Origin: CBDDLJ01 sp965230635
GTDB taxonomy: Bacteria > Pseudomonadota > Gammaproteobacteria > UBA1113
Direction: 5' to 3'
DNA: 64,000 nucleotides
Assembly (NCBI GenBank): GCA_965230635.1
Contig: CBDDLJ010000019.1
Location: 62,001-126,000 of the forward strand
Shown in pieces: positions 39,317 to 48,162 of the stretch (its first letter is position 1; the number at the start of each line of letters is the position of its first letter). The notes below the pieces were generated by a model that was given only the letters and a program-made list of their open reading frames with translations, was not told where the DNA came from and did no database searches. The position numbers and the translations under genes are program-made.

Positions 39317-39734
39317 ATATGTTGCCTTATGGCTAATTATCATTCACTTAGCTGCTTTATTTCTTATTTTATTTGAAATAATAGACGGTGCATTTTCTTG
39401 GTATTGTCTGCTAGCTATTGGGTTTATTGGTTACTCGTTCTATTATTATTGGCGTTTGCATAGTTTACAACATTGGCAAGCTATTATTTGTTTACAGTGG
39501 GTGCCAGGTGCTGTAGATTGGTTACTATATACTCAAGATAAACGTATTCACTTTGTCGAATTAATGCCAGATTCTATCTGCACAACAGCCATTGTCTTGC
39601 TAAAATTTAAGTCAAAGACGCGTAAAAAAGTCTTTTGGGTTCTTATTCCGCGAGATGCGGTGGCGTTGGCCGAATATAAGTACTTGCAGCGCTTAATGCG
39701 TTTGCAAGTCAAGCAGTTATTGGAGCTATCGTGA
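39282..39734 (+). CDS. ygfX: YgfX/CptA-like membrane protein
   Basis: 150 residues with two close membrane segments near the N terminus (about 13-32 and 38-56), then a cytosolic beta-rich domain (LQWVPGAVDWLLYTQDKR, KVFWVLIPRDAV). Position behind sdhE and topology match YgfX (CptA). In E. coli that protein was described as a toxin acting on FtsZ/MreB with SdhE (CptB) as antitoxin, although other work gives it a role in pigment/FAD-related physiology. It overlaps sdhE and the following sigma factor gene. Confidence 0.75.
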   Translation: MQKLQINLKSSRYVALWLIIIHLAALFLILFEIIDGAFSWYCLLAIGFIGYSFYYYWRLHSLQHWQAIICLQWVPGAVDWLLYTQDKRIHFVELMPDSICTTAIVLLKFKSKTRKKVFWVLIPRDAVALAEYKYLQRLMRLQVKQLLELS

Positions 39735-40303
39735 AACAAAGTGACGAAGAATTAGTTAAATTGACGCTAGATGGCCATCGAGAGGCATTTGATAAATTAG
39801 TTTTACGTTATCAGTCCCAAGTTGCGGGTTATATCAATCGCTTTTTGCATGATACGAATGAAGTTAATGATATTACACAAGAAATTTTCTTGCGCAGTTA
39901 TAATGCTATTGGTCAGTTTCGCGGAGATAGTCGTTTTTCTACTTGGTTATTTCGTATTATGAGCAATTACCTTAATAATTATTTTGCCGCAAGGAGAAGG
40001 CAGGCGCCGTTATCGAATATTGATATAGGTTGTCTTGAATATTGGTTAGCACAATCGTGTTTAAAAGAGAATAATAATCCTGAAGCGTTATTACTATGTG
40101 ACGAAATGAGAACAAAAATCAAGGAAGTTGTAGATAAAATGGGTAATGACATAAAAATAACGTTTGTTTTACGAGAAATGGAAGGCTTCAGCTATGAGGA
40201 TATTGCTGATGTGCTGAATGTTCCACTGGGCACAGTGCGCTCACGCTTATTTCGTGCCCGCGAAATGATGGCACATGAAATCAACTATTTGTCTAAAAAA
40301 TAA
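39731..40303 (+). CDS. rpoE: ECF RNA polymerase sigma factor, RpoE-like
   Basis: 190 residues. Region 2 is FDKLVLRYQSQVAGYINRF to FSTWLFRIMSNYLNNYF with the core-binding DITQEIFLRSY, and region 4 is FVLREMEGFSYEDIADVL to GTVRSRLFRAREMM. It resembles E. coli RpoE throughout. The start is GTG overlapping the ygfX stop. No rseA-type anti-sigma gene follows; a ZIP transporter gene comes next. Regulation of this sigma is therefore unclear from the context. Confidence 0.9.
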   Translation: MKQSDEELVKLTLDGHREAFDKLVLRYQSQVAGYINRFLHDTNEVNDITQEIFLRSYNAIGQFRGDSRFSTWLFRIMSNYLNNYFAARRRQAPLSNIDIGCLEYWLAQSCLKENNNPEALLLCDEMRTKIKEVVDKMGNDIKITFVLREMEGFSYEDIADVLNVPLGTVRSRLFRAREMMAHEINYLSKK

Positions 40304-40373
40304 CCAGCATTGCTTTTGTTATGTATTTTAGCTAGTATTCCCAGCCTGTATAATTATAACTGAGAGCCAGTTT

Positions 40374-41075
40374 ATGGAAAATATAGTATTAAAATTAATT
40401 TCTATTTTTGTCATTTTTCTTTTAACCCTATTAGGTGGGTTGCTTCCTTTTTTGTCGGTGTATAGAAAAGAAGAGGCAAAGTTTTTTATTTGCGGGCAAC
40501 ATTTTGCTCGAGGTATATTTTTGGGAACAGCATTATTGCATATTTTTCCAGAAGCAATGCTCGGATTTTATCGTTTATATCCAGAAATAGACTACCCTGT
40601 TATTGCGTTAATTTTAGTAACCACGCTAGTGCTATTGAATCTCATTGAGTATATTGTTTTATATTTCTTTCGCCGCTCTGTATCGGAAACACAGCATTTT
40701 ACCGTCTACTTGTTGATAATATTCTTGTCTGTTCACTCGATTATTGAAGGTGCTGCGTTAGGGGTAGGCGCAACAGTGGCAGAAATTCTTATTATTTTAA
40801 TTGCTATATTAGCACATAAGGGTTCAGCTGCTTTCGCTTTAGTGATAAAAATGCAGCAGTATACCTTATCAAAAAAATTCGTATTAAAAATATTATTATT
40901 GTTTGCATGTATGACACCTCTGGGTATTTTAGCAGGTTCGGTTATTGAGAATTTTCAACGCGGTCAAGGTGGTCAATTGACCTTAAGTATCATCAATGCC
41001 ATTACCGCAGGTACCTTTTTATTTATAGCTTGTTTTGAACAAGAACAGTTATCACGAATTATAAGCCAACATTAG
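40374..41075 (+). CDS. ZIP family metal transporter
   Basis: 233 residues with about seven to eight membrane segments. The metal-site helix TM4 contains SVHSIIEGAALG and TM5 contains AHKGSAAFAL, the canonical ZIP metal-binding motifs (HSxxEG and HK). An early segment FARGIFLGTALLHIFPEA matches ZIP TM2. It imports Zn2+ or a related divalent cation, probably across the inner membrane. The long cytosolic His-rich loop of many ZIPs is absent. Confidence 0.88.
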   Translation: MENIVLKLISIFVIFLLTLLGGLLPFLSVYRKEEAKFFICGQHFARGIFLGTALLHIFPEAMLGFYRLYPEIDYPVIALILVTTLVLLNLIEYIVLYFFRRSVSETQHFTVYLLIIFLSVHSIIEGAALGVGATVAEILIILIAILAHKGSAAFALVIKMQQYTLSKKFVLKILLLFACMTPLGILAGSVIENFQRGQGGQLTLSIINAITAGTFLFIACFEQEQLSRIISQH

Positions 41076-41151
41076 AAAAAAATAACAGTTTGGGTATATT
41101 TTGCTTTGTTTTTGGTCTATTATTAATGGCATTGGTAGCATTTTGGTTGTG

Positions 41152-41934
41152 ATGCGCAAGGAGCGTGAGTTGGGGCAACAGATTTTTCGCCTATTACAAA
41201 TAACGGATACACATATCATGGCTGATAAAAAGGCAACATTGTATGGCGTCAATGCATGGGAGCCTTTTGTAGAAATTATGACTGATATCCGGCAAAATGT
41301 TAGGGCAATAGATTTGATTGTGTTAACAGGTGATTTGTCACACGATAATTCAACCGCCTCTTACCAATATCAAGCCGACTTTTATAAACAGTTTGCCGCC
41401 CCGAAAATTTACATTCCAGGCAATCACGATGATTATGATAAAATGCAACGCGTTTTTATGAGCAATGCAATGACGAATGAACGTGCTATGTTGCTAGGGC
41501 AGTGGCAAATTATTTCATTAAATTCACAAGTGCCAGGTAGTGTGCCAGGTAGATTGTCACAACAAGAAATGGCTTGGTTGCAACATCGATTGAGCCAATA
41601 TCCTGACCATCTGAGTATTATATTTTTACATCATCCGTTATTTGATTTGGGTGTCACATGGCTTGATCCGTTAAAATTAATTAATCATCATGAGTTTTTA
41701 ACTTGTATTAACGCTTTTCCACAAGTAAAAGCTGTATTTTCTGGTCACGTACACCAAGAGTTTCATTGTTGCCATCAACAGATTGACTTTTTTACAACGC
41801 CATCAACTTGTGCGCAGTTTGCTCCTGCGGTGCATGATTTTGCATTAGAGGAGATAGCACCTGGTTACAGAATTATTGACTTGCATGAACATTCTATTCA
41901 AACGCAGGTACGTCGGCTAGTTAATAAAGCATAG
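41152..41934 (+). CDS. cpdA: 3',5'-cyclic-nucleotide phosphodiesterase CpdA-like
   Basis: About 260 residues, class III calcineurin-like metallophosphoesterase. The metal-binding motifs are LLQITDTHI, LTGDLSHD, IPGNHDD, FLHHPLF and SGHVHQE. The overall pattern (GVNAWEPF-like region after DTHI) matches CpdA, which hydrolyses cAMP. The ATG at 41152 is preferred over the in-frame TTG at 41101; the ribosome site is weak, so the start is uncertain. It converges on the LuxR gene with 7 bp between. Confidence 0.85.
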   Translation: MRKERELGQQIFRLLQITDTHIMADKKATLYGVNAWEPFVEIMTDIRQNVRAIDLIVLTGDLSHDNSTASYQYQADFYKQFAAPKIYIPGNHDDYDKMQRVFMSNAMTNERAMLLGQWQIISLNSQVPGSVPGRLSQQEMAWLQHRLSQYPDHLSIIFLHHPLFDLGVTWLDPLKLINHHEFLTCINAFPQVKAVFSGHVHQEFHCCHQQIDFFTTPSTCAQFAPAVHDFALEEIAPGYRIIDLHEHSIQTQVRRLVNKA

Positions 41935-41941
41935 CGATAAG

Positions 41942-42751
41942 TTATTCAGCAATTTCAGTTAGAAAAGTAAAATTATTTTGTAATAATATTTCATATATTT
42001 CAGATTTTTTATAGCACTTCAGTTTGCATTTGGCATTTTTTAAATGAGTTTCGACAGTTCTGTATGATATCTCCATATGATTAGCCGTTTCTTTAGCCGA
42101 GCAGCCTTGCAACATGTAGCGAAGGCATAAAAATTCTTTTTTGGTAAATTTAATCGATCCACTTGAAGTCGATATTCGATAATATTTTATATTTGTGCTT
42201 TCTATAAATTGTATTATTTCTTTAGTATGGCCTGAGAGAGGTGTTGAATGGGTGTAATTTTTTTCAAGGAAAAGTTTATTTTTTCCTGCTTCTTCAATAA
42301 TATGATGTCCTTTGTCCTTAAAGTAGAGAATAAATCGTTTTAGTAGACTGGCTTTGTGTAAATAAAATGATTTAATATCAGCTCTCGTTATTTTATTAAA
42401 GCCAAAATAATAAAATTCACAGGTTTGTTTATTGCGATCGACTAACGTAATACCATCAGCGATACCAAAATTGATTTTTAACTGTTGAAATATCTCAGAG
42501 TCCTTATTATCATGCCACAAATGGCATGAGTTGTAATTATGAAAAGGGTTTTTATTGATAAAAGGATTTTTGTATAATTTATTCGTGTAATAATAATTCA
42601 TCCAGTCAGCATAATTAGACAATGAGATGCGTGCACCAGAGCTATATGTTTTAATGTAGTGAAAATAGGTAATACCCAGTTGTTTAATAGGATCACAAAT
42701 GGTATCAATTTCTTGGCAATAGATACTATGTGGGCATGCATTCATATTCAT
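41942..42751 (-). CDS. LuxR-family transcriptional regulator
   Basis: 269 residues. The C-terminal LuxR HTH is FTKKEFLCLRYMLQGCSAKETANHM to YRTVETHLKNAKCKL. The N-terminal part is a putative PAS/autoinducer-like sensor (LWHDNKDSEIFQQL, GIADGITLVDRNKQTC) without convincing ligand residues. Orphan LuxR proteins of this length are common in Legionella and Coxiella relatives. No synthase gene is adjacent, and the target is unknown. A RBS is not obvious, so M1 or M3 may be the start. Confidence 0.85.
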   Translation of the reverse strand: MNMNACPHSIYCQEIDTICDPIKQLGITYFHYIKTYSSGARISLSNYADWMNYYYTNKLYKNPFINKNPFHNYNSCHLWHDNKDSEIFQQLKINFGIADGITLVDRNKQTCEFYYFGFNKITRADIKSFYLHKASLLKRFILYFKDKGHHIIEEAGKNKLFLEKNYTHSTPLSGHTKEIIQFIESTNIKYYRISTSSGSIKFTKKEFLCLRYMLQGCSAKETANHMEISYRTVETHLKNAKCKLKCYKKSEIYEILLQNNFTFLTEIAE

Positions 42752-42879
42752 GTTAATTGAACCTCAGTTAGGAGTTTAAACTGTTATAAATCAACATGTT
42801 AGTGTCGATTAGTTCTTGCAATATGCAAAAGCTGAGGAGATCTTATGCAATTTTTTACGATCCAAGTAAGGAAATTGAC

Positions 42880-43086
42880 ATGGACATCAACCAGCTTACC
42901 GATATTTTTTGTGAAATCGATGATTTTTGCAAGGAGTTTTCACAGTATATGGAATAAAATTTATTACCTAACTCGAATTTTCAAGGCAGGCGTGGCCCCA
43001 GATGCTGCCTCAGCGAGAGTGAAATAATGACAATGATCATCGTATTCCAATCATCAGGTTATCGACATTTTAAAATGTTTTTTACC
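42880..43086 (+). pseudogene. IS982-family transposase N-terminal remnant
   Basis: From the ATG at 42880: MDINQLTDIFCEIDDFCKEF, a stop at 42955-42957, then in the same frame CCLSESEIMTMIIVFQSSGY followed by RHFKMFF. The LSxSEImT and SGYRxFKxFY motifs are IS982 N-terminal features. Only the first 70 or so codons remain. Confidence 0.7.
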
Positions 43087-43123
43087 AGTCCTCTAGAATT
43101 TACAGCAGTATACGGACATAACC

Positions 43124-43375
43124 GATAATGATGCTAGTTTTCATAGGAACAAACAACTTGAGCAAATAATTAATGAAGTTGGTGCGCGGATTATATATTT
43201 ACCACCCTATCATCCTGAATTTAACCCTATTGAAGAAATGTGGTCAAAGGTAAAAATATATCTTCGAAAGTGCCAAGCATGATCATTAGATAGCTTTCAG
43301 GATGCTATCAAAAGTGCCTTTGAAGCTGTTACTCAAAATGATTTATTGGGATGGTTTAACCATGCAGGATATTAG
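43124..43375 (+). pseudogene. IS630-family transposase C-terminal remnant
   Basis: The frame DNDASFHRNKQLEQIINEV to ARIIYLPPYHPEFNPIEEMW is the second half of the IS630/Tc1-type DDE domain, with the catalytic Glu in NPIEEMW. There is an internal stop at 43280-43282, then the tail QDAIKSAFEAVTQNDLLGWF and NHAGY to a stop. The 5' two thirds are missing. Confidence 0.85.
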
Positions 43376-43406
43376 ATCATTATTTTAGGAAAGCGCTGTA
43401 AATGAA

Positions 43407-43562
43407 ATGATAACAACCGTTGCTCGACTCGGTGGTTTTTTGGCTAGAAAAGGTGATGGTCCACCTGGAGCTAAGACAATTTGGCTAGGACTACAGCGTT
43501 TAGCCGATTTTATGCAAGCTATTGATGCCTATCATCAGTATTCGGGGGAAACATATGGGTAA
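43407..43562 (+). pseudogene. IS4-family (Tn5-like) transposase C-terminal remnant
   Basis: A 51-residue frame beginning ITTVARLGGFLARKGDGPPG and continuing KTIWLGLQRLADFMQAID matches the C-terminal end of Tn5/IS4-type transposases. Nothing upstream of it in this frame belongs to the family, because the IS630 remnant takes its place. Confidence 0.8.
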
Positions 43563-43674
43563 GGATGAAAGTGGTGACAAGTGGATCCTTTGGGGTGGCG
43601 ATTCATAATCTGATTGTTCATTTCATATACGTTTGGCCGAAATTACACGTTTGGTACCTTTGGGCCTAAAACGT

Positions 43675-43730
43675 TTGATAATGGTTATTTTCCATGTTAT
43701 ATTTAGCATATGAACATAATGCATGGAAAA
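43675..43730 (+). promoter_or_regulatory. Promoter and operator-like inverted repeat of the AbiE operon
   Basis: TTGATA (43675-43680), 17 bp, TATATT (43698-43703). An inverted repeat TTTTCCATG (43688-43696) / CATGGAAAA (43722-43730) straddles the -10 and predicted start site. AbiEi antitoxins are known to bind inverted repeats in their own promoter, so this is a candidate operator. Confidence 0.6.
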
Positions 43731-44537
43731 AATACACAAACAGAGAATAGGGCCATGGCCCTATTGGGTTACCTTTTAGATGAAGGGATTAAGATCTTTT
43801 CAAGAAAAGAGTTAACGCAAAGTGATGCGCCATTTTTGGAAAATGTGGATTACAATGGCCTCTCTAACATTATATATAGACTCGTTAAAGTCGGACGGAT
43901 TGATAAAATCAAACGCGGGGTATATATCGTTAATTCAGCAGATCCTGTTAGTGAATATGAAATCGCGATGCATTTAGTAAAGCCTGTAATGATATCGCAT
44001 CAATCTGCCTTTCGGTATCATGATTTGACCGATCAGGTTATTCGCTCGATTACTATCTCAACCCTAAAATCATCATTTGTTCCACAAAACTCTAAGTCAT
44101 CTAAAAAATCAGGATTTAATGTTAGAGGGGTAAACTATAAAGTGATCTGCCAATCGCCATCGAAGTTTTTTGGAGAAAAAACTGCCTGGATAGGTGATGC
44201 TTGTTTTAAGGTCACAGACTTAGAAAAAACTTTTATTGATGGTCTAGATAAGCCCAAAGAGTGTGGGGGGTTTTCTGAAGTCATTTGGACATTTGAGCAA
44301 GAATTTAGTCAAGCTAATTTAAGCAAAATTATTGAATATGGAATGCGAATGGATACAGCAACTTCCAGAAGATTAGGCTGGGTTTTAGATAACGTGGTAA
44401 ACGTGCAAACAGATCAAATATATTGTTTAGCCAAGAAAGAATATTCAGATTATAGACTTTTAGATGCTTCTCGGCCAAATCGGGGTAAATATTGCTCCAA
44501 ATGGAAAATCCGAGAAAACCATCATTATGAAGGTTAA
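43710..44537 (+). CDS. abiEi: AbiEi-family antitoxin (type IV toxin-antitoxin)
   Basis: 275 residues. The N-terminal winged HTH (ALLGYLLDEGIKIFSRKELT to LVKVGRIDKIKRGVYIVN) is the AbiEi DNA-binding domain, and the C-terminal domain includes VISHQSAFRYHDLTDQV-like HQSAFRYHDL and VTDLEKTFIDGLDKP. In characterised systems AbiEi represses the operon and neutralises the toxin without direct contact. The predicted transcript start coincides with the first ATG, so later ATGs (43719, or 43755 behind GAATAGGG) may be the real start. The toxin gene follows 8 bp downstream. It is surrounded on both sides by IS debris. Confidence 0.85.
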   Translation: MNIMHGKNTQTENRAMALLGYLLDEGIKIFSRKELTQSDAPFLENVDYNGLSNIIYRLVKVGRIDKIKRGVYIVNSADPVSEYEIAMHLVKPVMISHQSAFRYHDLTDQVIRSITISTLKSSFVPQNSKSSKKSGFNVRGVNYKVICQSPSKFFGEKTAWIGDACFKVTDLEKTFIDGLDKPKECGGFSEVIWTFEQEFSQANLSKIIEYGMRMDTATSRRLGWVLDNVVNVQTDQIYCLAKKEYSDYRLLDASRPNRGKYCSKWKIRENHHYEG

Positions 44538-44545
44538 GGTTTATT

Positions 44546-45406
44546 ATGAATTTAAAGAAGAGGCTTACTGATAAGCAAAAACAAAATAACACAACTTGGG
44601 AGTCAATTGAGCGGGACTACGTACAATCGTGGATAATCGCTGCTATTGCCCAGCATCCAAAGTTGTCACAGTCGTTAGTCTTTAAAGGAGGAACTGCCAT
44701 TAAAAAACTCTGGCATGCATATCGATTTAGTGAAGATTTAGATTACACAGAAATTGTTCCGTCAAATAATGGTGAACTATTAGGAAATTTAGATGAGGCA
44801 TTAAATGTTGCAAAAACATGGCTTGAATCTTATGGTAATTTTGTTTTTGAATTAACACAATACACCGAAAAGAAAGAGCATCCATTTAATCAAGCAGCTT
44901 TTACTATAAGCATACAAATGCCATGGCAAAGAAAACCACTTACCAGAGTTAAGCTGGAAATTTCAAGAGATGAAGAACTTTTATTTGAGCCAATTGAAAA
45001 AGAAATAGATCATGATTATGGTGAGGACTTGAGTGACCATAAGATACCAACATATGCTTTAGAAGAGATCATTTGTGAAAAATTTCGTGGGGTATTACAA
45101 AATCAAGAAAAGCTAATCAAAAAAGGTTGGACGCGCTCTCGAGTAAGGGATTACTATGATTTATGGAAACTATTATCTAATTATAAAAATAAAATAAATG
45201 TGGCAAAAATAAGAAAAGCATTTCCCCAAAAATGCTTAGCAAAAGAAATTTCGTTTAAAAATCCAGATCAGTTTTTTGATGAAAAATATCTAGAATATGT
45301 TAAAAAAGATTGGCAGGAATACTTAGAAAGCTTGGTTGATCACCTGCCAGAATTTAATGTCGTCATTTTGAAGCTACGAAGGTATGCTCATGAGCTATTT
45401 TGTTAA
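44546..45406 (+). CDS. abiEii: AbiEii-family nucleotidyltransferase toxin
   Basis: 286 residues, DUF1814/AbiEii family. The nucleotidyltransferase signature is SLVFKGGTAIKKLW followed by YRFSEDLDYTE with the two metal-binding acids; KLEISRDEELLFEP, TYALEEIICEKFRGVLQ and RSRVRDYYDLWKLL complete the family pattern. Related toxins (AbiEii, MenT) transfer nucleotides to tRNA 3' ends or to other targets and block growth, giving phage resistance through abortive infection. The active-site residues look intact, so the module may be functional. Confidence 0.88.
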   Translation: MNLKKRLTDKQKQNNTTWESIERDYVQSWIIAAIAQHPKLSQSLVFKGGTAIKKLWHAYRFSEDLDYTEIVPSNNGELLGNLDEALNVAKTWLESYGNFVFELTQYTEKKEHPFNQAAFTISIQMPWQRKPLTRVKLEISRDEELLFEPIEKEIDHDYGEDLSDHKIPTYALEEIICEKFRGVLQNQEKLIKKGWTRSRVRDYYDLWKLLSNYKNKINVAKIRKAFPQKCLAKEISFKNPDQFFDEKYLEYVKKDWQEYLESLVDHLPEFNVVILKLRRYAHELFC

Positions 45407-45517
45407 TCAAAGAGGTTCCACTGCGCTCGTTAAATTAAATTGTTTGCCACATGACCGACAACGATATTGGTCGTAACCTAGTAACGTTGAACCTCTCAAC
45501 TTAAGGCATACCATCAC

Positions 45518-46032
45518 TTGACAGAAAAAGATCGAGTTTTTCTAAGGATATTATTAGAGAAGCGTTATTCTAAAGCGAAAATAGCCCAGATTTTAGATGT
45601 CCATCATTCAACGATCTATCGTGAAATTAAACGAAATAGTTGTTGCTATCATTATAAATTTGGACAAATGATTTATTATGCAGGTTACCTTGCGCAAGGA
45701 AAATACTTGCGAAGAAGACGACGACCACTTAAGCTCATCAAAACTAAAGTGCTCAGAGGCTATGTTCATGATAAACTATCAAGGGTTGGTCGCCATGGCA
45801 AATAGAGGGGCGCTTAAAACGAGAATATGGCACTACAGATGTTATTTCTCACGAATCCATCTATCGCTATATTTATAGTGATTTTGCGATTCGTAATCGT
45901 TTTTTTAAGAAACTAAGGCGCCGACATTTTTGGCGAGTTAAACGTGGGAAAAGGAAGTGCCGATTACCTAAAACATTGCTCATTAACAATAGGCCCGCTG
46001 AGGTTAACCAACGAGAAGCATTTGGGCATTAG
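45518..46032 (+). pseudogene. IS30-family transposase, frameshifted and truncated
   Basis: A TTG-initiated frame (TEKDRVFLRILLEKRYSKAK, HTH AQILDVHHSTIYREIKRNS) loses phase at about 45776-45786 and continues in the next frame as LSRGWSPWQIEGRLKRE, ISHESIYRYIYSDF and NNRPAEVNQREAFGH, where it stops at 46032. The catalytic core is missing after REAFGH. The upstream inverted sequences near 45412 (AGAGGTTC) and 45489 (GAACCTCT) may be part of an end. Confidence 0.85.
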
Positions 46033-46534
46033 GAATGTGATTTGATGATGTTTAGACGAGGGATAAAATCCAATTTGATTTCGTTAGACTTACTATCAAT
46101 CTCAACTTGACCAAGCACTAATTGGTTTGCACTACACCAGGCATTAACCAAGTATAGTGGACCAATTTTATCAATCGTATTTTTGGTCGCACGGAGTGCT
46201 TTGCCATCCAGGGCAATGACATCTTTTATATCGCCAACAAGCCGCTTACCCAACGAATAAAATGTTCACAGAATGCATCTGAGTCTAGTGCTGCAAACAG
46301 TCGATTAAAGGTATCATGTGAAGGGATTCCATTACTTAGATCTAGAAATTGACCAAGCCAGTCTCGCTTTAGTTTTCCGTAACGCTCAATTGAAACCCAG
46401 GTATCTGCTCCACAGAGAACTGTGCAAATGGCAATAAATATGATATTTATCAATGGGTGTTTCTTGGTTCGATCCAGTCTCGGGTCAATTAGTGTACTGA
46501 AATGGCTGTGAATATTACTATCCGTGTGATGATT
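46029..46534 (-). pseudogene. ISAs1-family transposase, frameshifted and truncated
   Basis: On the minus strand: STLIDPRLDRTKKHPLINII, AICTVLCGADTWVSIERYGK, NGIPSHDTFNRLFAALDSDA, then a frame change near 46235-46250, and KDVIALDGKALRATK, LYLVNAWCSANQLVLGQ, DSKSNEIKLDFIP. This is the N-terminal half of an ISAs1/H-repeat transposase with the first catalytic Asp (ALDGKALR). It ends against the IS30 remnant. No ATG start is seen. Confidence 0.85.
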
Positions 46535-46685
46535 ACTCCTTTTTTAAACAAAAAGGCTAATAGATCAGATGTGGGGAAATTAGTCAAGCTAATTTAGATG
46601 CGATTGCCCTGTAATAAGGATCAAAATTTTACAGTTGTTTGATTTTCTGCTAGGATATTGCGTTTATTTAATAGGGAGGATATTG

Positions 46686-48152
46686 ATGCGTATTGTGAAA
46701 AAAGCGTATACGTTTGATGATGTATTGTTACTGCCTGGATATTCAGAAGTGTTACCTAAAGATGTTTCACTACAAACACAGTTAACCAAAACCATACGAC
46801 TCAATATTCCACTAATGACAGCCGCAATGGATACTGTCACTGAGGCGCGCTTAGCCATTACCATAGCACAAGAAGGTGGCTTGGGTGTTATTCACAAGAA
46901 TATGTCGATAGAACAACAAGCACAAGAAGTGCGAGCAGTGAAAAAATATGAAAGTGGTGTCGTCAAAGATCCTATTACAGTCAGTCCAAATATGACAGTG
47001 CGAGATTTGCTCGCATTAACAAAACAACATAATATTTCGGGTGTGCCAGTGGTTAAAGAACAACAGTTGCTAGGTATTGTGACTGGGCGTGATGTTAGGT
47101 TTGAGAAAAATTTAGATCAACCGGTCAGTCAAGTTATGACGAAAAAAGAATCATTAGTCACTGTGAAGGAAGGAACAACTCGTGATGAAGTCTTGGGCAT
47201 ATTACATCAGCACCGTATTGAAAAAGTGCTGGTTGTTAATGATGATTTTCAGTTAAAAGGCTTAATTACAGTCAAAGATATTCAGAAAGCAAAAGATAAG
47301 CCCAATGCTTGTAAAGATGACGCGGGTCAATTGCGAGTGGGCGCTGCAGTAGGAACCGGTATTGATACCGACCAACGTGTTGCTGCCTTGGTAGCTGCTG
47401 GGGTAGATGTATTAGTTGTAGATACCGCACACGGCCATTCTAAGGGTGTGATCGATCGTGTTAAATGGATAAAACAATACTACCCTGAAGTAAGTGTTAT
47501 TGCAGGCAATATAGCAACTAGTGCGGCAGCATTAGCATTAAAAGAAGCCGGCGTTGATGCGGTAAAAGTTGGCATTGGTCCAGGTTCAATTTGTACTACC
47601 CGGGTGGTCGCGGGTATAGGTGTGCCACAAATTACGGCTATAGATGATGTTGCAAAAGCTTTAGAAGAATATGATATTCCTGTTATTGCAGATGGTGGTA
47701 TTCGTTATTCGGGCGACGTAGTTAAAGCGTTAGCTGCAGGTGCCTCGGTTATTATGATTGGTGGTTTATTTGCTGGGACGGAAGAATCACCAGGCGAAGT
47801 GGAATTATATAAAGGTCGCTCCTATAAAGCCTATCGAGGAATGGGTTCTCTTGCCGCCATGGTACAAACCTATGGTTCTAGTGACCGTTACTTTCAAGAT
47901 TCAAGTGATGTGTTTGAAAAATTAATACCTGAAGGGGTGGAAGGACGAGTGCCTTATAAGGGTAGTGTGACTCCAATTATTATTCAATTATTAGGCGGTT
48001 GTCGGTCGGGCCTTGGGTATACAGGTTGTCACTCTATTCCTGAGTTACATAAAAAAGCTGAGTTTACACAAGTAACAACAGCCGGTGTACGAGAGTCACA
48101 TGTGCATGATGTTGCTATAACGAAAGAAGCACCTAATTATCCAACAGAGTAA
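46686..48152 (+). CDS. guaB: IMP dehydrogenase
   Basis: 488 residues, converting IMP to XMP with NAD+, the committed step to GMP. The TIM barrel has the catalytic Cys in [20 protein letters not shown]. Two CBS domains (about residues 90-205; [34 protein letters not shown]) are inserted, and the flap region has [10 protein letters not shown]. The start at 46686 follows GGGAGG; an upstream in-frame ATG is rejected. It is followed after 10 bp by guaA. Confidence 0.97.
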   Translation: MRIVKKAYTFDDVLLLPGYSEVLPKDVSLQTQLTKTIRLNIPLMTAAMDTVTEARLAITIAQEGGLGVIHKNMSIEQQAQEVRAVKKYESGVVKDPITVSPNMTVRDLLALTKQHNISGVPVVKEQQLLGIVTGRDVRFEKNLDQPVSQVMTKKESLVTVKEGTTRDEVLGILHQHRIEKVLVVNDDFQLKGLITVKDIQKAKDKPNACKDDAGQLRVGAAVGTGIDTDQRVAALVAAGVDVLVVDTAHGHSKGVIDRVKWIKQYYPEVSVIAGNIATSAAALALKEAGVDAVKVGIGPGSICTTRVVAGIGVPQITAIDDVAKALEEYDIPVIADGGIRYSGDVVKALAAGASVIMIGGLFAGTEESPGEVELYKGRSYKAYRGMGSLAAMVQTYGSSDRYFQDSSDVFEKLIPEGVEGRVPYKGSVTPIIIQLLGGCRSGLGYTGCHSIPELHKKAEFTQVTTAGVRESHVHDVAITKEAPNYPTE

Positions 48153-48162
48153 GGATGAAATA

